Shown here: positions 36,138 to 47,026 of the stretch, piece after piece
How positions within the stretch are numbered: position 1 is the stretch's first letter
Layout of the letters: every line of letters begins with the position of its first letter
Assembly: GCA_029706075.1 (NCBI GenBank)
Contig: JAINUG010000015.1
Location: 6,532,154-6,596,153 of the forward strand
From: Aldrovandia affinis
Taxonomy: Eukaryota; Chordata; Actinopteri; Notacanthiformes; Halosauridae
Reading direction: 5' to 3'
DNA length: 64,000 bases
Translations under genes and position numbers: made by a program
The notes under the pieces: model-generated
The model's database searches: none
What the model was told of the DNA's origin: nothing
The model's input: the letters and a program-made list of their open reading frames with translations, nothing else

Positions 36138-36424
36138 CTATGGCTGCACGATATGGGCAAAATCTCATATTGTGATAATCTTGCTACATATTGCAACTGC
36201 GATATCGCACGCGAAGAAGACTCATGGTTGGAAAATTGACCATTGATATATATGTGTTGCAGACATCTTTGAATAAACATTATATTAAGTGAATTAAGTG
36301 ATATTGTTTGGAACCCAAACAATACAATATTCCCCAATTTTAGCTAACCCTACTGAAATGTTGAAAAAGAAAATTGCAAATGCTCATATCGGAATAGCGA
36401 TCGGAATACGATATATTGTTCACT
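36138..36424. repeat. MITE-like repeat nested in the element above
   Basis: Starts GGCTGCACGATATGGGCAAA, contains CTGCGATATCGCA, and ends with GCGATCGGAATACGATATATTG. This is the style of an abundant fish repeat that begins 'GGGCTGCACGATAT' and ends 'ATACGATATATTG'. Terminal duplications are not visible. Confidence 0.5.
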
Positions 36425-36781
36425 ACTACTCGTAGCTCATTCTGGACATATTTTTGCAGCAACAAGCTACATAAAAGCATGGATGTAAACACAAAGACAA
36501 ATATAGCGAATGTTTTCATTTTTATACGGTTGAAAAATGTAGGCTATAGATGTAAGAAATCTGAGGTATTAAATGTGATCTTGGTAAATTGGAATTCATT
36601 GGAGGACCAATGCTGAATAATAAATATGAAAGATTATATAGCCTAATGTGAAGACACTGCATGGTACTTCCTGTGCTCGCTGCCCCCAACATGACCCCCA
36701 AACGCCTAGGTAGAGGTCAGAAAATTGTAGCTAATGTTACGGGGAAAGCCGTGTTCTCATCATTATTCATTAATTCATTCA

Positions 36782-36985
36782 CATCTGTGATGACTTGATG
36801 AGCTTCATCCAGCATTCCCTGTCAAGCATTGCATTATGAGGAGACGATCCGCACAGTCCTGTCTCCAGTTCGATGGACAATTTAAGGGTGATGTTAGGTC
36901 GACCTCTACGACGGGGAGAGTCTGGCGTCCAAAGGAGGACATGACTGGCTGGCTCATTGTGCTGAAGGATATGTCCGGCTAGCCG
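36782..36985 (-). pseudogene. LINE reverse transcriptase C-terminus, scrap
   Basis: An open minus-strand stretch of about 67 codons without a start. It begins RLAGHILQHNEP, then LLWTPDSPRRGRP, and ends DRECWMKLIKS. That layout (R-x-GH-hydrophobic, LW-x-P, RRRGRP, then DR-x-xW) is the tail of reverse transcriptases from non-LTR elements found widely in animals. The polymerase core is not present here. Which LINE family it belongs to I cannot say. Confidence 0.6.
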
Positions 36986-37206
36986 AAGACAAAAGCCATG
37001 TTCTGCTTTTGTGAATTTGAGCTGAAATGTTTACAATGTCAATGTTAATGTCACCACAGCGGTCGCATTCTTTTTTGTCACTTCAGATAACTCCTCCATC
37101 TTCACGGTTCTGTTGTGCGGTGGAAAAACGTCACGGACTCGACCGATGAAGGGTATAATTAGGGGTATGGATGGTTACCGTGCCGTGCTGTCGGTGGAAA
37201 ATCAGC

Positions 37207-38605
37207 ATTAGAGAGCCTTTGGATGTTGGAAACAGTGTCCACCAACTAACTAGGTCGGCAGGTGGGGGAAGGGGTTATAAAAGAGGAGAATGTAAAGAAC
37301 AGTTAGCTTTGTTTAGTAGTTGCAAACTAAAATTGCCTACAGAAAAAAACAAAAAACTTTTGCTGGTGTGACGGAAGATGAAAAGGTGGAGAGTCCCGAC
37401 TGATTGAGGGTCAAGTTACTGCAATCTTGCATTCGCTACACTTCCTCTTTGCTGATTGCCGTTTCCCCCTCAACACGTAATCCCCTGGAGAGCCATACGG
37501 GCTGGAGGAAGATGTTCGTGTTCACCTGCAGGAGAGAGGGAGCACAATGTGAAGGGTGAAAGATAGTGCAGACGTGGGAGTGGATGTGACAGATTTAGCA
37601 CGTCCATTGGAGAAGCAGTCTATAGGGGTTGGGGGGTTGGGGGGGGGAGAACACAAGGCCAAAAGGAAAAGAGCAGAGGAATAGCACTTTTAAAATTAGT
37701 AGGTATGGTAACAGGCTAATAATACTCTTTTTATGAAACATTTTTGATACTATTTTAATAACCAACTCCCTTATAAATGTTTTATTGTTCATGATAAAAT
37801 GTAGAAAACTATGAAGTTATAGTGCTTTGAAGTAAACCTATAATAGAGGGGAGGATGTGTCTTCATGTGTACAAAGCCCACCAATGCACAACAGAGAACA
37901 TCACTACTTTTTGTTAGTATCCAAATCTTAGTAACCTAGCATTTTCTCAGTAAGGTGGAAATGAGTTCTCAGATGAAAAATTATGATTACACTATAACTT
38001 TTTCATACTAATCACAAAACTCACAAAAATACTTCTTCAAGACCTTATTAATGACTTAATAATTACTTATTTAAACACTAATAAGTATTTACTAACCATT
38101 TATTAGGGCTTTGATCAGGTACCATATTTGACATGGATTATGACAAGCCACATGCTATTGGGATTGTCAGTAATAACACAAATATTAGTCAAGATTTGTT
38201 TTCATTTTTAACAGTTTGTTTCATTCTAATTTGTGAGTAGTTCATGAAGGTTCTCATGAATGGGCATTCAAGAAATATGTTTAATGAATTGCCTAATTCA
38301 ACAGTTTAATGCGGTCATTCCTGCATACTTACTTAGTCATTAGTGTGCTAAAAAAGCCAAAACAAACCATTCATAATCCGATTTGTGTTCCCTATTCTAA
38401 AGTGGCCTTTTGTTCTTTGCTTTTTGTTAGTTAAAAAGTATAAATAATGTCTTAATAATCCCATTGACTATAATGAAATAAGGGATTATCTTTCACCTAC
38501 TGGAAATGTTGCTAAACCAAATGTTCTGAATGCTGAGATTTGTTTTGTAACTTGTGTAAGAATGAGGAAAAGACCCAGGCACTCTGGTAACTAATTAAAT
38601 TACAT
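37207..38605. other. unassigned DNA
   Basis: 37625-37647 is a G-rich tract with runs of 4, 6 and 9 G separated by TT. No exon or transposon is recognised. Confidence 0.5.
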
Positions 38606-38874
38606 CCCTAAACCAATGGCGGAACTAGAGTTTTATACATGGGGTGGCCCATAGACCATGACAGAAAATGAGTGTGTAACCCTAACCTGGCATCTAAGGA
38701 GCATGAATGAATCCTATGATTGCTGATTAGAGGTAGAAGTGATAATTCACTTAACCCGGAGTTCTTCAATGTGGCAGACAGTGTAGTCCACTAGGGTTAC
38801 TTCACTAGAATGCTTTAACATACTATGAATAGCCAATGTCTCCACCTGGGAACTGCAGCTCAATTTCTTTCTCA

Positions 38875-38918
38875 CACACACACAGACACAAACACACACA
38901 CACACACACACACACACT
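38875..38918. repeat. (CA)n microsatellite
   Basis: An interrupted CA run (with GACACAAACA in the middle). The minus-strand frame across it reads as a poly-VC artefact. Confidence 0.9.
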
Positions 38919-39220
38919 GTATTGTACTCACATACTGGAGAGACCTGGGTCACTCTGTTTTCATGAATATATAATCTGGGTCTATAAGTGTTGAACATCC
39001 TAAATATTTTCAGAAAATAAAGCTCAAGCACCAAGGAGATAAGATAGCATTTGTGTGTGACATCATTTGCATTTTAAGCATTTGCATAGTTTATTTATGG
39101 CAGTAAATTTACATAAAAACACACTGAAATGTGACATACCAGGTATGACCAACTTGTACAGACCTCTCTGATCCACCCAAGTCAAACAATATGTTTTTTT
39201 CTGTCTGACTGAAACACAAG

Positions 39221-39772
39221 GGGCCCTATTTTCGTGCCATCATTAAGTGGCATTATGCCCTAGTGGAGGCGAATTGCCAGTTTCGTCTGTCGCAAATTGA
39301 ATATTTCCCGTCTATGAGTTTGGCAATTTCGTGATGCGCAATGAAGGCATTTGTGCAACTATGGGTTGGGCAGCGCAATAGGGGGTGTGACAATGAAAAC
39401 AGTCAGGCGCTATGCAAGTTTGGTGTCAAATAATTAACGTCCAACTAGACCACCTCTTAGCACAAATGCTGGCGCTCTGTGCAACGGGTTTTATTCTTTG
39501 TATGATTCTTTGTAAACAATATAGGTCTCAAAATATAAACTCAAATCATGAAAATAACAAATTAATTTGCACCTTAATTTTCCCCCTCTGATTACTAGTT
39601 AGATCGCGCCAACTATAATTTCTTACACCTTTAAGACAGCAAACCTCCTGGTAATCTTTTTGAGTAACCAGATTGATAATAACTCCTCTTTTGAGTTCAA
39701 AGCGCTAACTTGCTGAACACTGCAGCTGTACAAAACTGTCATCCATGTGAAGAAATTGCCAATATGCATCTA
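39221..39772. mobile_element. PIF/Harbinger element, copy 1, inside the hAT
   Basis: Left end GGGCCCTATTTTCGTGCC, then the family text AATTGCCAGTTTCGTCTGTCG, GTTGGGCAGCGCAATAGGGG and TCAAAATATAAACTCAAATC, shared with 45302 and 51360. Compared with those copies about 310 bases are missing at one point (the join is near 39483) together with all transposase sequence. The right terminal repeat is not found, so it is truncated there. Confidence 0.8.
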
Positions 39773-40111
39773 CACAGTGACTCAACTTTCCTAAAAGTTG
39801 TTCAGGAAACCTAAACACGGTGCAAGTTTTATGATGCTTTAACATAAGGTGCTTTTGCCGCAGGTCTGCTGCACTTGTGTCAGTCGCTCGCGTGACTCGT
39901 GAGCTGTGGAAATATTCTCTCTTCTTCGTCCTCGATTTGAAAGAGGCGCCGCCGATGTCAAAATCTTCTTTCAACAAGAGGTGAAATGAGATGTCAATCA
40001 GCATCAAACTGCCAATGATAGCCAATTAAATTTTAGGGTGGCACCCGAGATGGCCAATCAGATATCAGGGGTGTCCAGTGCCACCCGGACACCCCTCTGG
40101 CTCCGCCACTG

Positions 40112-42039
40112 CCCTAAACCCTTATGAATCCCCCCAATCAGGGGCTCCTGAGTGATTCAGTTGGTAGGTGCTTGCCATAAGTGTAAGTGGATCCCTGTAG
40201 ACATCACTAGTTTGAGCATGGGCTACTGTATATTGTTACATTTCAGATACTCACCCGGTGCCTACAGGTTACCAGTGAGAGATGTATGTCTTCTCTGGTC
40301 AGTGGTATAGCATTCTGTGTAGCAAGTAGTATGGAATTTAGTCGGAATGTATCAGAAAAGTGCACATGCTTCAGCTACATTGCTCCCTATGTGGGTGTAC
40401 AACAGCAGTTATCTTACCAGTGGTTTCTTTAGTGAGAATTCAAGATATTTCCTGTCTGCTTTAAATAGAACAGTAAATCATACAGTATCTGTAGTGAACA
40501 GGATATAGGAAATATTTTATGTTCCACTATTAGCAATGAGGCATTATTTCTATTACACCCCGTTTCACTGGTCAACAAGCTCTGTACAACCCTGAGTGGC
40601 TCATTGTGTTGGAGTTTATCCTGATTTCCATGGCTCAAAGAAACTTCATGTACAATACACCTGCTAGACAGGATGGCAGTCCACTGCGGGGCACTTAACC
40701 CCAATTCATATCTGTTAATGCTGAGTACTCACCACAGGGCCACTGAGCTTCATTTGTTAGCATACATTATACTGCTGGATAATAGCCGGATAATTTATAT
40801 CTGTGGTCTTTGGCGTTCAGAGTATGAGTGGTGCCTTTATTGTGAAAATATACTGGTGAAAAAGTGGTGAAAAAACAATAGATATTGTTTTGATTAGGCT
40901 TGAATGCTATGATTATTAATTGGGGAAAAAATCACCTGGAGACCAATGGATCAATGGATCAATGGACCCATTTTCCAAGGGGGACATGGAAAGAGAGTGG
41001 AGCAGTACCGTAGAAAGGATCATGACCAAAATATCAAGTATCACTTTTGAAATTGATTTCATGCCTGGTAATGCATCTGACACTGCTAAAGTTCTGCTCC
41101 TCAAACTTCTTTCTACCAAATGGATCCAAGAAAAGGAACTGTATTGAACTGCATTTTAAAAAATTATATATTTATATATATGCTAGATGCTCTTATCCAG
41201 GGTGAATTGCAAGGCTATCATAAGATTTTCAAAAGCAAGAAACCAATTAGTGGCTCTATGAATAAGAATGAATGAGACAGTGTATAGTACTCTACGGCAG
41301 AGCTAGGTATTAAGTTGCAACGATATGATTATGTTATTAATAATTCATACAATATTATGATTTATTGACTATTATTGGTGACCATAATTATACACTTAAT
41401 ACATGATATATAATGGAAGTATTGATTAATGTCTAGTTAGAAAATGTATAATATTTGTTAATGATTACTCAAGTTTTTCAAAAGGCTAAAATCCTATTAA
41501 CAATGGTTTATTTAATAGTAAACAAAGGAGGTGCTGGCCAGACACTGCAACAAATATGAAATGAAAAGGTTTAATAAATCCCTTCTTTAAAACATTCAAC
41601 CCCCCCCACCCTGCAGTGTGTTACATTGAAACATGTACAAATTAAACACACAATCGGAGCAAAAACATTCACCATTTGCCACAGCATGGCCCTATCCAAG
41701 ACTTGTTTACAATGAAGCTATGGTACCAAATGTAACCCTGAGAGAGCAGAAAAGGAGAATACAAATATTGCCATTATCTCTTTTACCACTTTTAATCTCA
41801 TTAACATAATAAAATACTGTGTGAGCAAGGAAGGAAGCGTGTGGCATCAGAGCCCCAGAGATATTCCTGTTTTTCATCCATCAGACAGGTAATTGTAGGA
41901 GTTATGACTCTGTTCCCAAAGATCCTTGGCTGCTCTGAGGTACTGATAAGGTAGCTCCTCTGCCGGTCTCACTGCGGTGCCCCATGCAGTAATTGAATAC
42001 ATCAATAAGATTTCCACATCACATCTAACTCCCTCTTTC
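40112..42039. other. mostly unassigned DNA
   Basis: 40145-40235 reads like a worn tRNA-headed SINE (CTCCTGAGTGATTCAGTTGG then AGTTTGAGC), low confidence. 41181-41212 is a scrap of an L2 3' tail (GCTAGATGCTCTTATCCAG). 41830-42030 is non-repetitive and may be conserved noncoding DNA. Confidence 0.45.
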
Positions 42040-42045
42040 TCTTTT

Positions 42046-42096
<51 letters not shown>

Positions 42097-42099
42097 CTC
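42046..42099. repeat. (CT)n microsatellite
   Basis: About 25 CT units interrupted only by a few CGCT steps. It makes the serine-leucine and arginine-glutamate frames on the two strands here. Confidence 0.95.
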
Positions 42100-44138
42100 A
42101 TTGGCTGTCTGGGTATTAGACATAATCATATTTTCATTGAGAGAAAATGGGACTTGGATGAAATAATATCTGTGTTATTCACTGAGGAGACTAAGGGGAA
42201 GGGGAGGGGGGCAAAGTCTACTCTGAAACCAAGTTTTTATTTTTTTTGTAATGTCTTCCTCTCTTTTCCGCCTCCATCCCTCCTTTTATCTGATGGTGAT
42301 CTGGTGACAAGGAGGTAAATGGGTCCATAACTCAGTTACACTAGCTGCCAAGGCATGACGAAAGAAGGATCCTGTCTCCCTCTATAATAATGAATGGCGA
42401 GGAAAGGATTTGGCTGCATGACTGGACATTCACAGAAGCATTGATGTTGTTATCTGCAAATCTTTTGACATCATCATTGCATTTCCATGTCATTTTCAGT
42501 ATGTGAATAATGGTGCATTAGCCTGCTTTGATGGCGATGCTGATGAAATGTGAAAATACTGAACTTGCACACGTCTGATTTATTCCAAGTAGTTATAAAT
42601 GAATCACCATGCTACTAAAATATGTGCTATCTGGACAGCTTTTCTTGATTTATATTTCTGACATCTCCCAGTTATTTTACATGTTATGTAGCGCATATTA
42701 GATTCCTCTCTCTACCCACATAGTATTACCTCTCCCCCTAACCATATTAAAAAATAATGAGAATTAGAGAAAAGTCAAAAGATTAAATGGCTGTTGTTTT
42801 TGTAGGATTGTACATTTGATACTTGGTACTTTTGATATACAATTTAATATTTTTTCTTGATGTGCGATTTATACATTTTGACATTGATATATTTGCTTCT
42901 GATATATGACATTTCTGATCTTACATCACTATATATATAGTATATAGTATGTGATATATTTGTGATATATTTTTTCTGACATATGACATATCCAGTTTGA
43001 ATCAATACAGCCTCCCATAGCCTGGTGAATAATTGGCCACATAGGTCCACCAGGGAATGAGGATTTTAGCCAATAGGGTTGTCCCCAGCCCAGGAAGTAA
43101 ACTCCTCCAATAGAATGACTGTGTGGCTCAGCATGTGGATTGTAGAGTGAAAAGAGACAGCAGCTGGCATCACGCACTACATAGGAGAACACATGCTTGT
43201 CTGTACTATCCTGAATTGAGAGAGGATGATGTAGTAATGGGATGAGCCTACAAATACAATTGGACGTTACGATTTGGAGAAAAGGTAAACTGGGGTAGAA
43301 GCTGTGGAGATGGAAGAAAAACTAAAGATTGAATTGTAAGGCCTGACAAATAGATGCAAGTCATTAATCCCGTTTCATTACACTTTTCATTATGTTCAGT
43401 AGGGATCTCGTAATGAGTTTTAAATAAAAAATAATGTGATGGCCATGTTGGATTTCTGTCATCTAGACTGGCTGGCACAGAAACAGGTAGGCTTATTCAT
43501 CCTCTAAATATAATATATTCATTTATCTCCTTTCCCCCAGTAAATTAACAGGATAAAGTATATCAGTTTAATTTGATTTTTTACCTCTGAATAGAGACTA
43601 ATAAGGAGCACCAGTATATTTATGCATTTTCTTCATTAATTGGCTTTTAAAGTGTTACACCAGATGTCCAGCTATAAAAAAGTAGCCACAGAGTTTTGGC
43701 TACAGTGCTGGTGACACAGATATATTCTACCTCTGGAGCAGAACCGTAACTAGACTAAAATGTTGGGAAGATGTGCAAATTCTTTTTTATTATAAAAGCA
43801 CTAACATTACATCAAGGGTTTTTCATCTGATTCATTTCCAGTCTGCATGTGAATAGCTCATTGAATTTATCACATTCTGACACCAACATCATTATACTGT
43901 AGTTGCAACAATGTTCTGTCCCTGAACAATCCTCTGAATCAAATTCAAGAAAAGTTTATTTACTCGTTGAACTACTATTGCAGTTTATTCTTCATTTTTC
44001 TTGTAGCTATATACACATGCATGTATATAATAGCAAAATGAATCTGCACGAACAACTACACTATCAGCACAAAGTTCACTACCAAGACCAGGAAACGTGA
44101 ACATATTGTACTTTAGCTTCTGATCTTGTCGCCTACAT
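42100..44138. other. unassigned DNA with a candidate conserved noncoding block
   Basis: 42385-42560 is non-repetitive with words such as GGATTTGGCTGCATGACTGG and TCATTGCATTTCCATGTCA, the look of a conserved enhancer; this is inference. 43215-43320 shares about 60-90 bases with 49600-49690 (ATGGGA...GCCTACAAATACAATTG). Confidence 0.4.
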
Positions 44139-44290
44139 CAGTGGTTCCCAAACCTCCCCTTAGGGGACCCCACAATCGGTCCATGTATTTGTTCAGTTCC
44201 ACCACCAGCACACCTAATTCAATAAGTGTTGATTAGTTGAGTCAAGTGTGCTGGTGATGGAATTTAACAAATACATGGACCCACTTCTAG
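44139..44290. mobile_element. hAT-type fold-back fragment
   Basis: Begins CAGTGGTTCCCAAACCTCCC, a standard hAT MITE end. Arms TCCATGTATTTGTTCAGTTCC (44180-44200) and the complementary stretch at about 44257-44280 can pair. The right terminal repeat is missing, so no target duplication can be tested. Confidence 0.7.
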
Positions 44291-44812
44291 TAACAAAAAT
44301 ATACAGGTAAAATGCCAGGATCTGCATATCTAACCATTCATGATCAGTGTAGCAATCTCGTGCAGAGTTTTGTTCTGAAATGAAAGGATTTTACATTGTA
44401 AATACACAGAGGTAAAAGGAGTGCTGTAATGGATTTAATTCCAATACCATTTCCTTTGGGGGGGGGGGGCTTTAAACAGTGCTTTAAAAGACAGCTTCAA
44501 AGAATCCCACCTGAAGTTCTCAGAAGATTTGCCTTTAGGCTGAACTTCAAAATACTTTCACAAATGGAAATAATCCTTGAAACTAGTGTTTCTAAAAGGT
44601 AGAATGTGGAAACTGGAATGCTAACGTTAAAGTTAAAGTGAGAATATACTAATATGGTATCTATATTTAAATTAGACTTTTCTACTGACCCTACATTCTG
44701 CTTTCATTGTATGTGGAAACACCAAAGGCTCTTTTATGGAATAAAAAGCCCCACGATCTATTAACAGCGCCTTCACCAATACTTTGTCATTAATATTAAA
44801 AATAACTTATAA
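44291..44812. other. unassigned DNA
   Basis: Contains a run of 12 G at 44458-44469. Nothing else recognised. Confidence 0.5.
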
Positions 44813-45170
44813 TGGTCTCTCGGGTGGTGTAGCAGTAAGAACGTTCAATGCTGCCCACTTCGACCAGGGTTCAATCCTACCTAGGTCGCGCCAGTTCAAC
44901 TCTGGCCAGGAGTGCCACTAGGGAGCAGCAATTGGCTGTCTGCCCCAGGGAGGGGGGAGGGAAACTGATATGAGCTTGCTGCATATATGAGTGGTCCTGT
45001 GTGTTACAGTGACTGTGGTGGGTGTCGGCCCGGAGGAGGTGGTACAGCGCTCACTACCAGTCTCAGCACTAGGGCAGCGACATCTCATACGAGGGTGGGG
45101 ATAATTGACATGAAAAATAGGGTATAATTGGCAACTAAAAATAGGGATAAAAATGGGGAATAAAAGCATA
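44813..45170 (+). repeat. tRNA-derived SINE, copy 2
   Basis: A box TGGTGTAGCAGTAAGAACG and B box GGTTCAATCCT at the head; body with AGCAGCAATTGGCTGTCTGC, then GAGGGGGGAGGGAAACTGA; tail with two AATTG(A/G)CA blocks followed by short A-rich units GGGATAAAAATGGGG. It is the longest of the three copies of this SINE. A TA microsatellite follows at 45180-45208. The 125-codon minus-strand frame (44918-45295) is a by-product. Confidence 0.85.
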
Positions 45171-45176
45171 TACAGG

Positions 45177-45177
<1 letters not shown>

Positions 45178-45209
<32 letters not shown>
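45178..45209. repeat. (TA)n microsatellite
   Basis: About 15 TA units directly after the SINE tail, probably grown from it. Confidence 0.9.
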
Positions 45210-45212
<3 letters not shown>

Positions 45213-45301
45213 TTATTTTTTATGACTTCTAACAAGAAAATGTAACACCTCTTTGCTGATCTATTATACATATGTTGTATGTTGTATGTCCTCAAAGCTA
45301 G

Positions 45302-46592
45302 GGGCCCTATTTTCGTGCTGGCGCTAAGCGGCGTTATGACCTAGCACTGGCGAATTTCCAGTTTCGTCTGTCGCAAACTGAATATTTTCCGTTTGGCAAT
45401 GTTGTGGTGCGCAATGAAGGCGTTTGCGTGACTATGGGTTGGGCAGCACAATAGGGGGTGTGACAATGAAAACAGTCGGTGCTATGCAAGTTTGGTGTCA
45501 AATAATGAATTTGCATTAACGTCCAACTTAACGCAAATGCTGGCGCTCTGTGCAATTTGGTGACTTTATTGATGCGCACATATGAACATAAGGTTATCTG
45601 AAATCACATGAGAATGTTTTGTGAATATTGTGAATTTCCCCCCATGTTGAGGCAAATTGTCCAATCCATGGGTAACTTGCAAGCGTAATCAATTAAGCTA
45701 AAATCTATTTCACCACAGCTTGTGGTTATTCAACGCATGGACATGAAAGACTGAAGCCAGCAGGCCATCCATCGCTACCGTTCAGTAAGATACACCTGTT
45801 AAATATATGTTTGTATGTGTGACGGTTTCAGTTCTACCCGCACATTGTTTTTCTTATGTGACAGGGTTTTATTCTTTCCATTTGCACTACAGAAAATCGA
45901 GTACATAATTGGACGCCGAAGGCGATACCGTGAGCAATACCCTGGGTTTGGTAGCCAGTGTTGGCCAGAAGGCTATCAGTTTGGCTGTGCATGCAGTTTC
46001 TTCCAGTCTTGTCCAACATGCAAATTAGTTTATTACTTTTCCTACACCCGACAGCCAGCAGAGAACTAAACAGGATTTTTATACGCAATGTGGATCCCCT
46101 GGGGTCTTGGGTGCACTGACTGCACAACTGCAGTCACGCGCACCATTTTATCACGGTATAATTTATGTGAATCAGAAGGAGGTCCACTCCATTAATATCC
46201 AGGTGGTTTGTGATGCACACTCCAGGGTGACGCATGTAGGCCTACTGCATGACGAACATAAATGAAACAGGCCTAGTTGCAGTTGTGAGTTTTTTTATTT
46301 ATTGCTTTCCATTGAACAATTACATTAAATTAGAAGAAAATAAACATTGTTTTTTAAGTTGGAAAGTGTAAAAATAAGGAAAAAAATACATGGTAAAATA
46401 AAACACTCTTTTAACAATGCAGGTCTCAAAATATAAACTCAAATCATGAAAATAACAAATTAATGTGTGCCTTGTTTTCCCCCTCTGATTCACGCACCAA
46501 CTTTTCTGCACCTCCCGCACAAGCAAATCGCTCTCCTCTTTAGAGAAGCGCTCATCCATGTCAGGAAATTGCCAATTTGCTATAGCGTTGGC
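45302..46592 (+). mobile_element. PIF/Harbinger element, copy 2 (most complete)
   Basis: Left end GGGCCCTATTTTCGTGCTGG at 45302. From about 45340 it runs closely parallel to copy 3 (51360-52617), and it keeps a piece of transposase gene that copies 1 and 3 lack. The right end is replaced by a SINE at 46594. The end sequence type and the transposase relic both point to PIF/Harbinger. Confidence 0.82.
45896..46256 (+). pseudogene. Harbinger transposase relic
   Basis: The frame starts after a splice-acceptor-like TTTGCACTACAG, with IIGRRRRYREQYPG. After a frame change it continues through a VLG...TDCT block near 46106-46135, which corresponds to the first catalytic aspartate region of HARBI1-type transposases (GCIDGTH in the family). 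It then has HSINIQVVCDAHSRVTHVG at 46185-46241, the stretch before the second aspartate. Stops and frame changes separate the blocks, and everything C-terminal is lost. Intact enzymes cut the element out and insert it at 3-base targets. Confidence 0.75.
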
Positions 46593-46593
46593 C

Positions 46594-46742
46594 ATTCACT
46601 CACTCACTCACTCACTCACTCACTCACTCACTCACTCACTCACTCACTCACTCACTCACTCACTCACTCACCACTCACTCACTCACTCACTCACTCACTC
46701 ACTCACTCACTCACTCACTCACTCACTCACCATTCACTCACA
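46594..46742. repeat. (TCAC)n microsatellite grown from a SINE tail
   Basis: About 35 units of ACTC, with two CACCA/CACCATT interruptions. It directly continues the tail of the SINE at 46743-46953, whose end on the minus strand reads GAGTGTGTGAGTGAATGGTG. It produces the histidine-serine-leucine-threonine repeats of the 200-codon and 69-codon plus-strand frames, which are not genes. Confidence 0.93.
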
Positions 46743-46953
46743 CACTCATACCTACGGGCAAATTTAGACTCTCCAATTAGCCTAACGTGCATGTCTTTGG
46801 ACTGTGGGAAGAAACCGGAGTACCCAGAGGAAACCCACGCAGGCACGGGGAGAACATGCAAACTCCACACAGAAAGGCCCCCGGCCTGGATTCGAACCCG
46901 AGACCTTCTTGCTGTGAGGCGACAGTGCTATCCACTGCACCACCGTGCCGCCC
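46743..46953 (-). repeat. tRNA-headed SINE, second family
   Basis: On the minus strand it starts GGGCGGCACGGTGGTGCAGTGGATAGCACTG (A box near 46935) with B box GGTTCGAATCC near 46890, followed by TGTGTGGAGTTTGCATGTTC, CCCGTGCCTGCGTGGGTTTC and CACAGTCCAAAGACATGCAC. This is one of the most widespread teleost SINEs and is distinct from the family at 1832, 28938 and 44813. It interrupts Harbinger copy 2. Confidence 0.9.
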
Positions 46954-46989
46954 AGCTTGCAAGGTTGTGGAACATAAATAATACACATA

Positions 46990-47026
46990 GCTGCATTCAT
47001 GAAAATGTATTTTTCATGAATGCAGC
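46990..47026. repeat. perfect 16-base inverted repeat
   Basis: Arm GCTGCATTCATGAAAA, 5-base spacer TGTAT, then its exact complement. The unit could form a hairpin or cruciform. It sits 36 bases beyond the SINE head. Confidence 0.95.

Larger units (their letters stand above)
35523..37206. mobile_element. terminal-inverted-repeat DNA transposon, unclassified
   Basis: Left end GCGTTTTTCCACTGGACAGT, then ACGGCACGGCAC. The right end (37165-37206), read on the minus strand, gives ATTTTCCACCGACAGCACGG. A second CGGTGGAAAAACGTCACGG copy sits inside at 37120-37138. This matches a fish repeat style whose ends read 'GCGTTTTTCCACTG...GGCACGG'. The superfamily and target duplication are unclear. It contains a LINE-derived coding scrap and another MITE-like repeat, so it has taken in other elements. 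Confidence 0.6.
38614..40111. mobile_element. hAT DNA transposon with perfect 8-bp target duplication
   Basis: The octamer CCCTAAAC flanks both ends (38606-38613 and 40112-40119). The left end is CAATGGCGGAACTAGAG and the right end, read on the minus strand, CAGTGGCGGAGCCAGAG: a 17-base inverted repeat with three mismatches, and the CAGTGGCGGA start is an hAT hallmark. No hAT transposase is recognised; the only sizeable frame (39705-40025, minus strand) has no known motif. A Harbinger fragment (39221 to about 39772) and a (CA)n tract lie inside, so much of its 1498 bp is foreign. Confidence 0.93.

Noticed and set aside
39705-40025. 106-codon minus-strand frame inside the hAT element as its transposase
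   Set aside because: It shows none of the hAT landmarks (BED-type zinc finger or the C-terminal dimerisation block) and overlaps damaged Harbinger text at one side.
41874-42318. Arginine-glutamate-rich and serine-leucine-rich frames as low-complexity proteins
   Set aside because: Direct translation of the (CT)n tract on the two strands.
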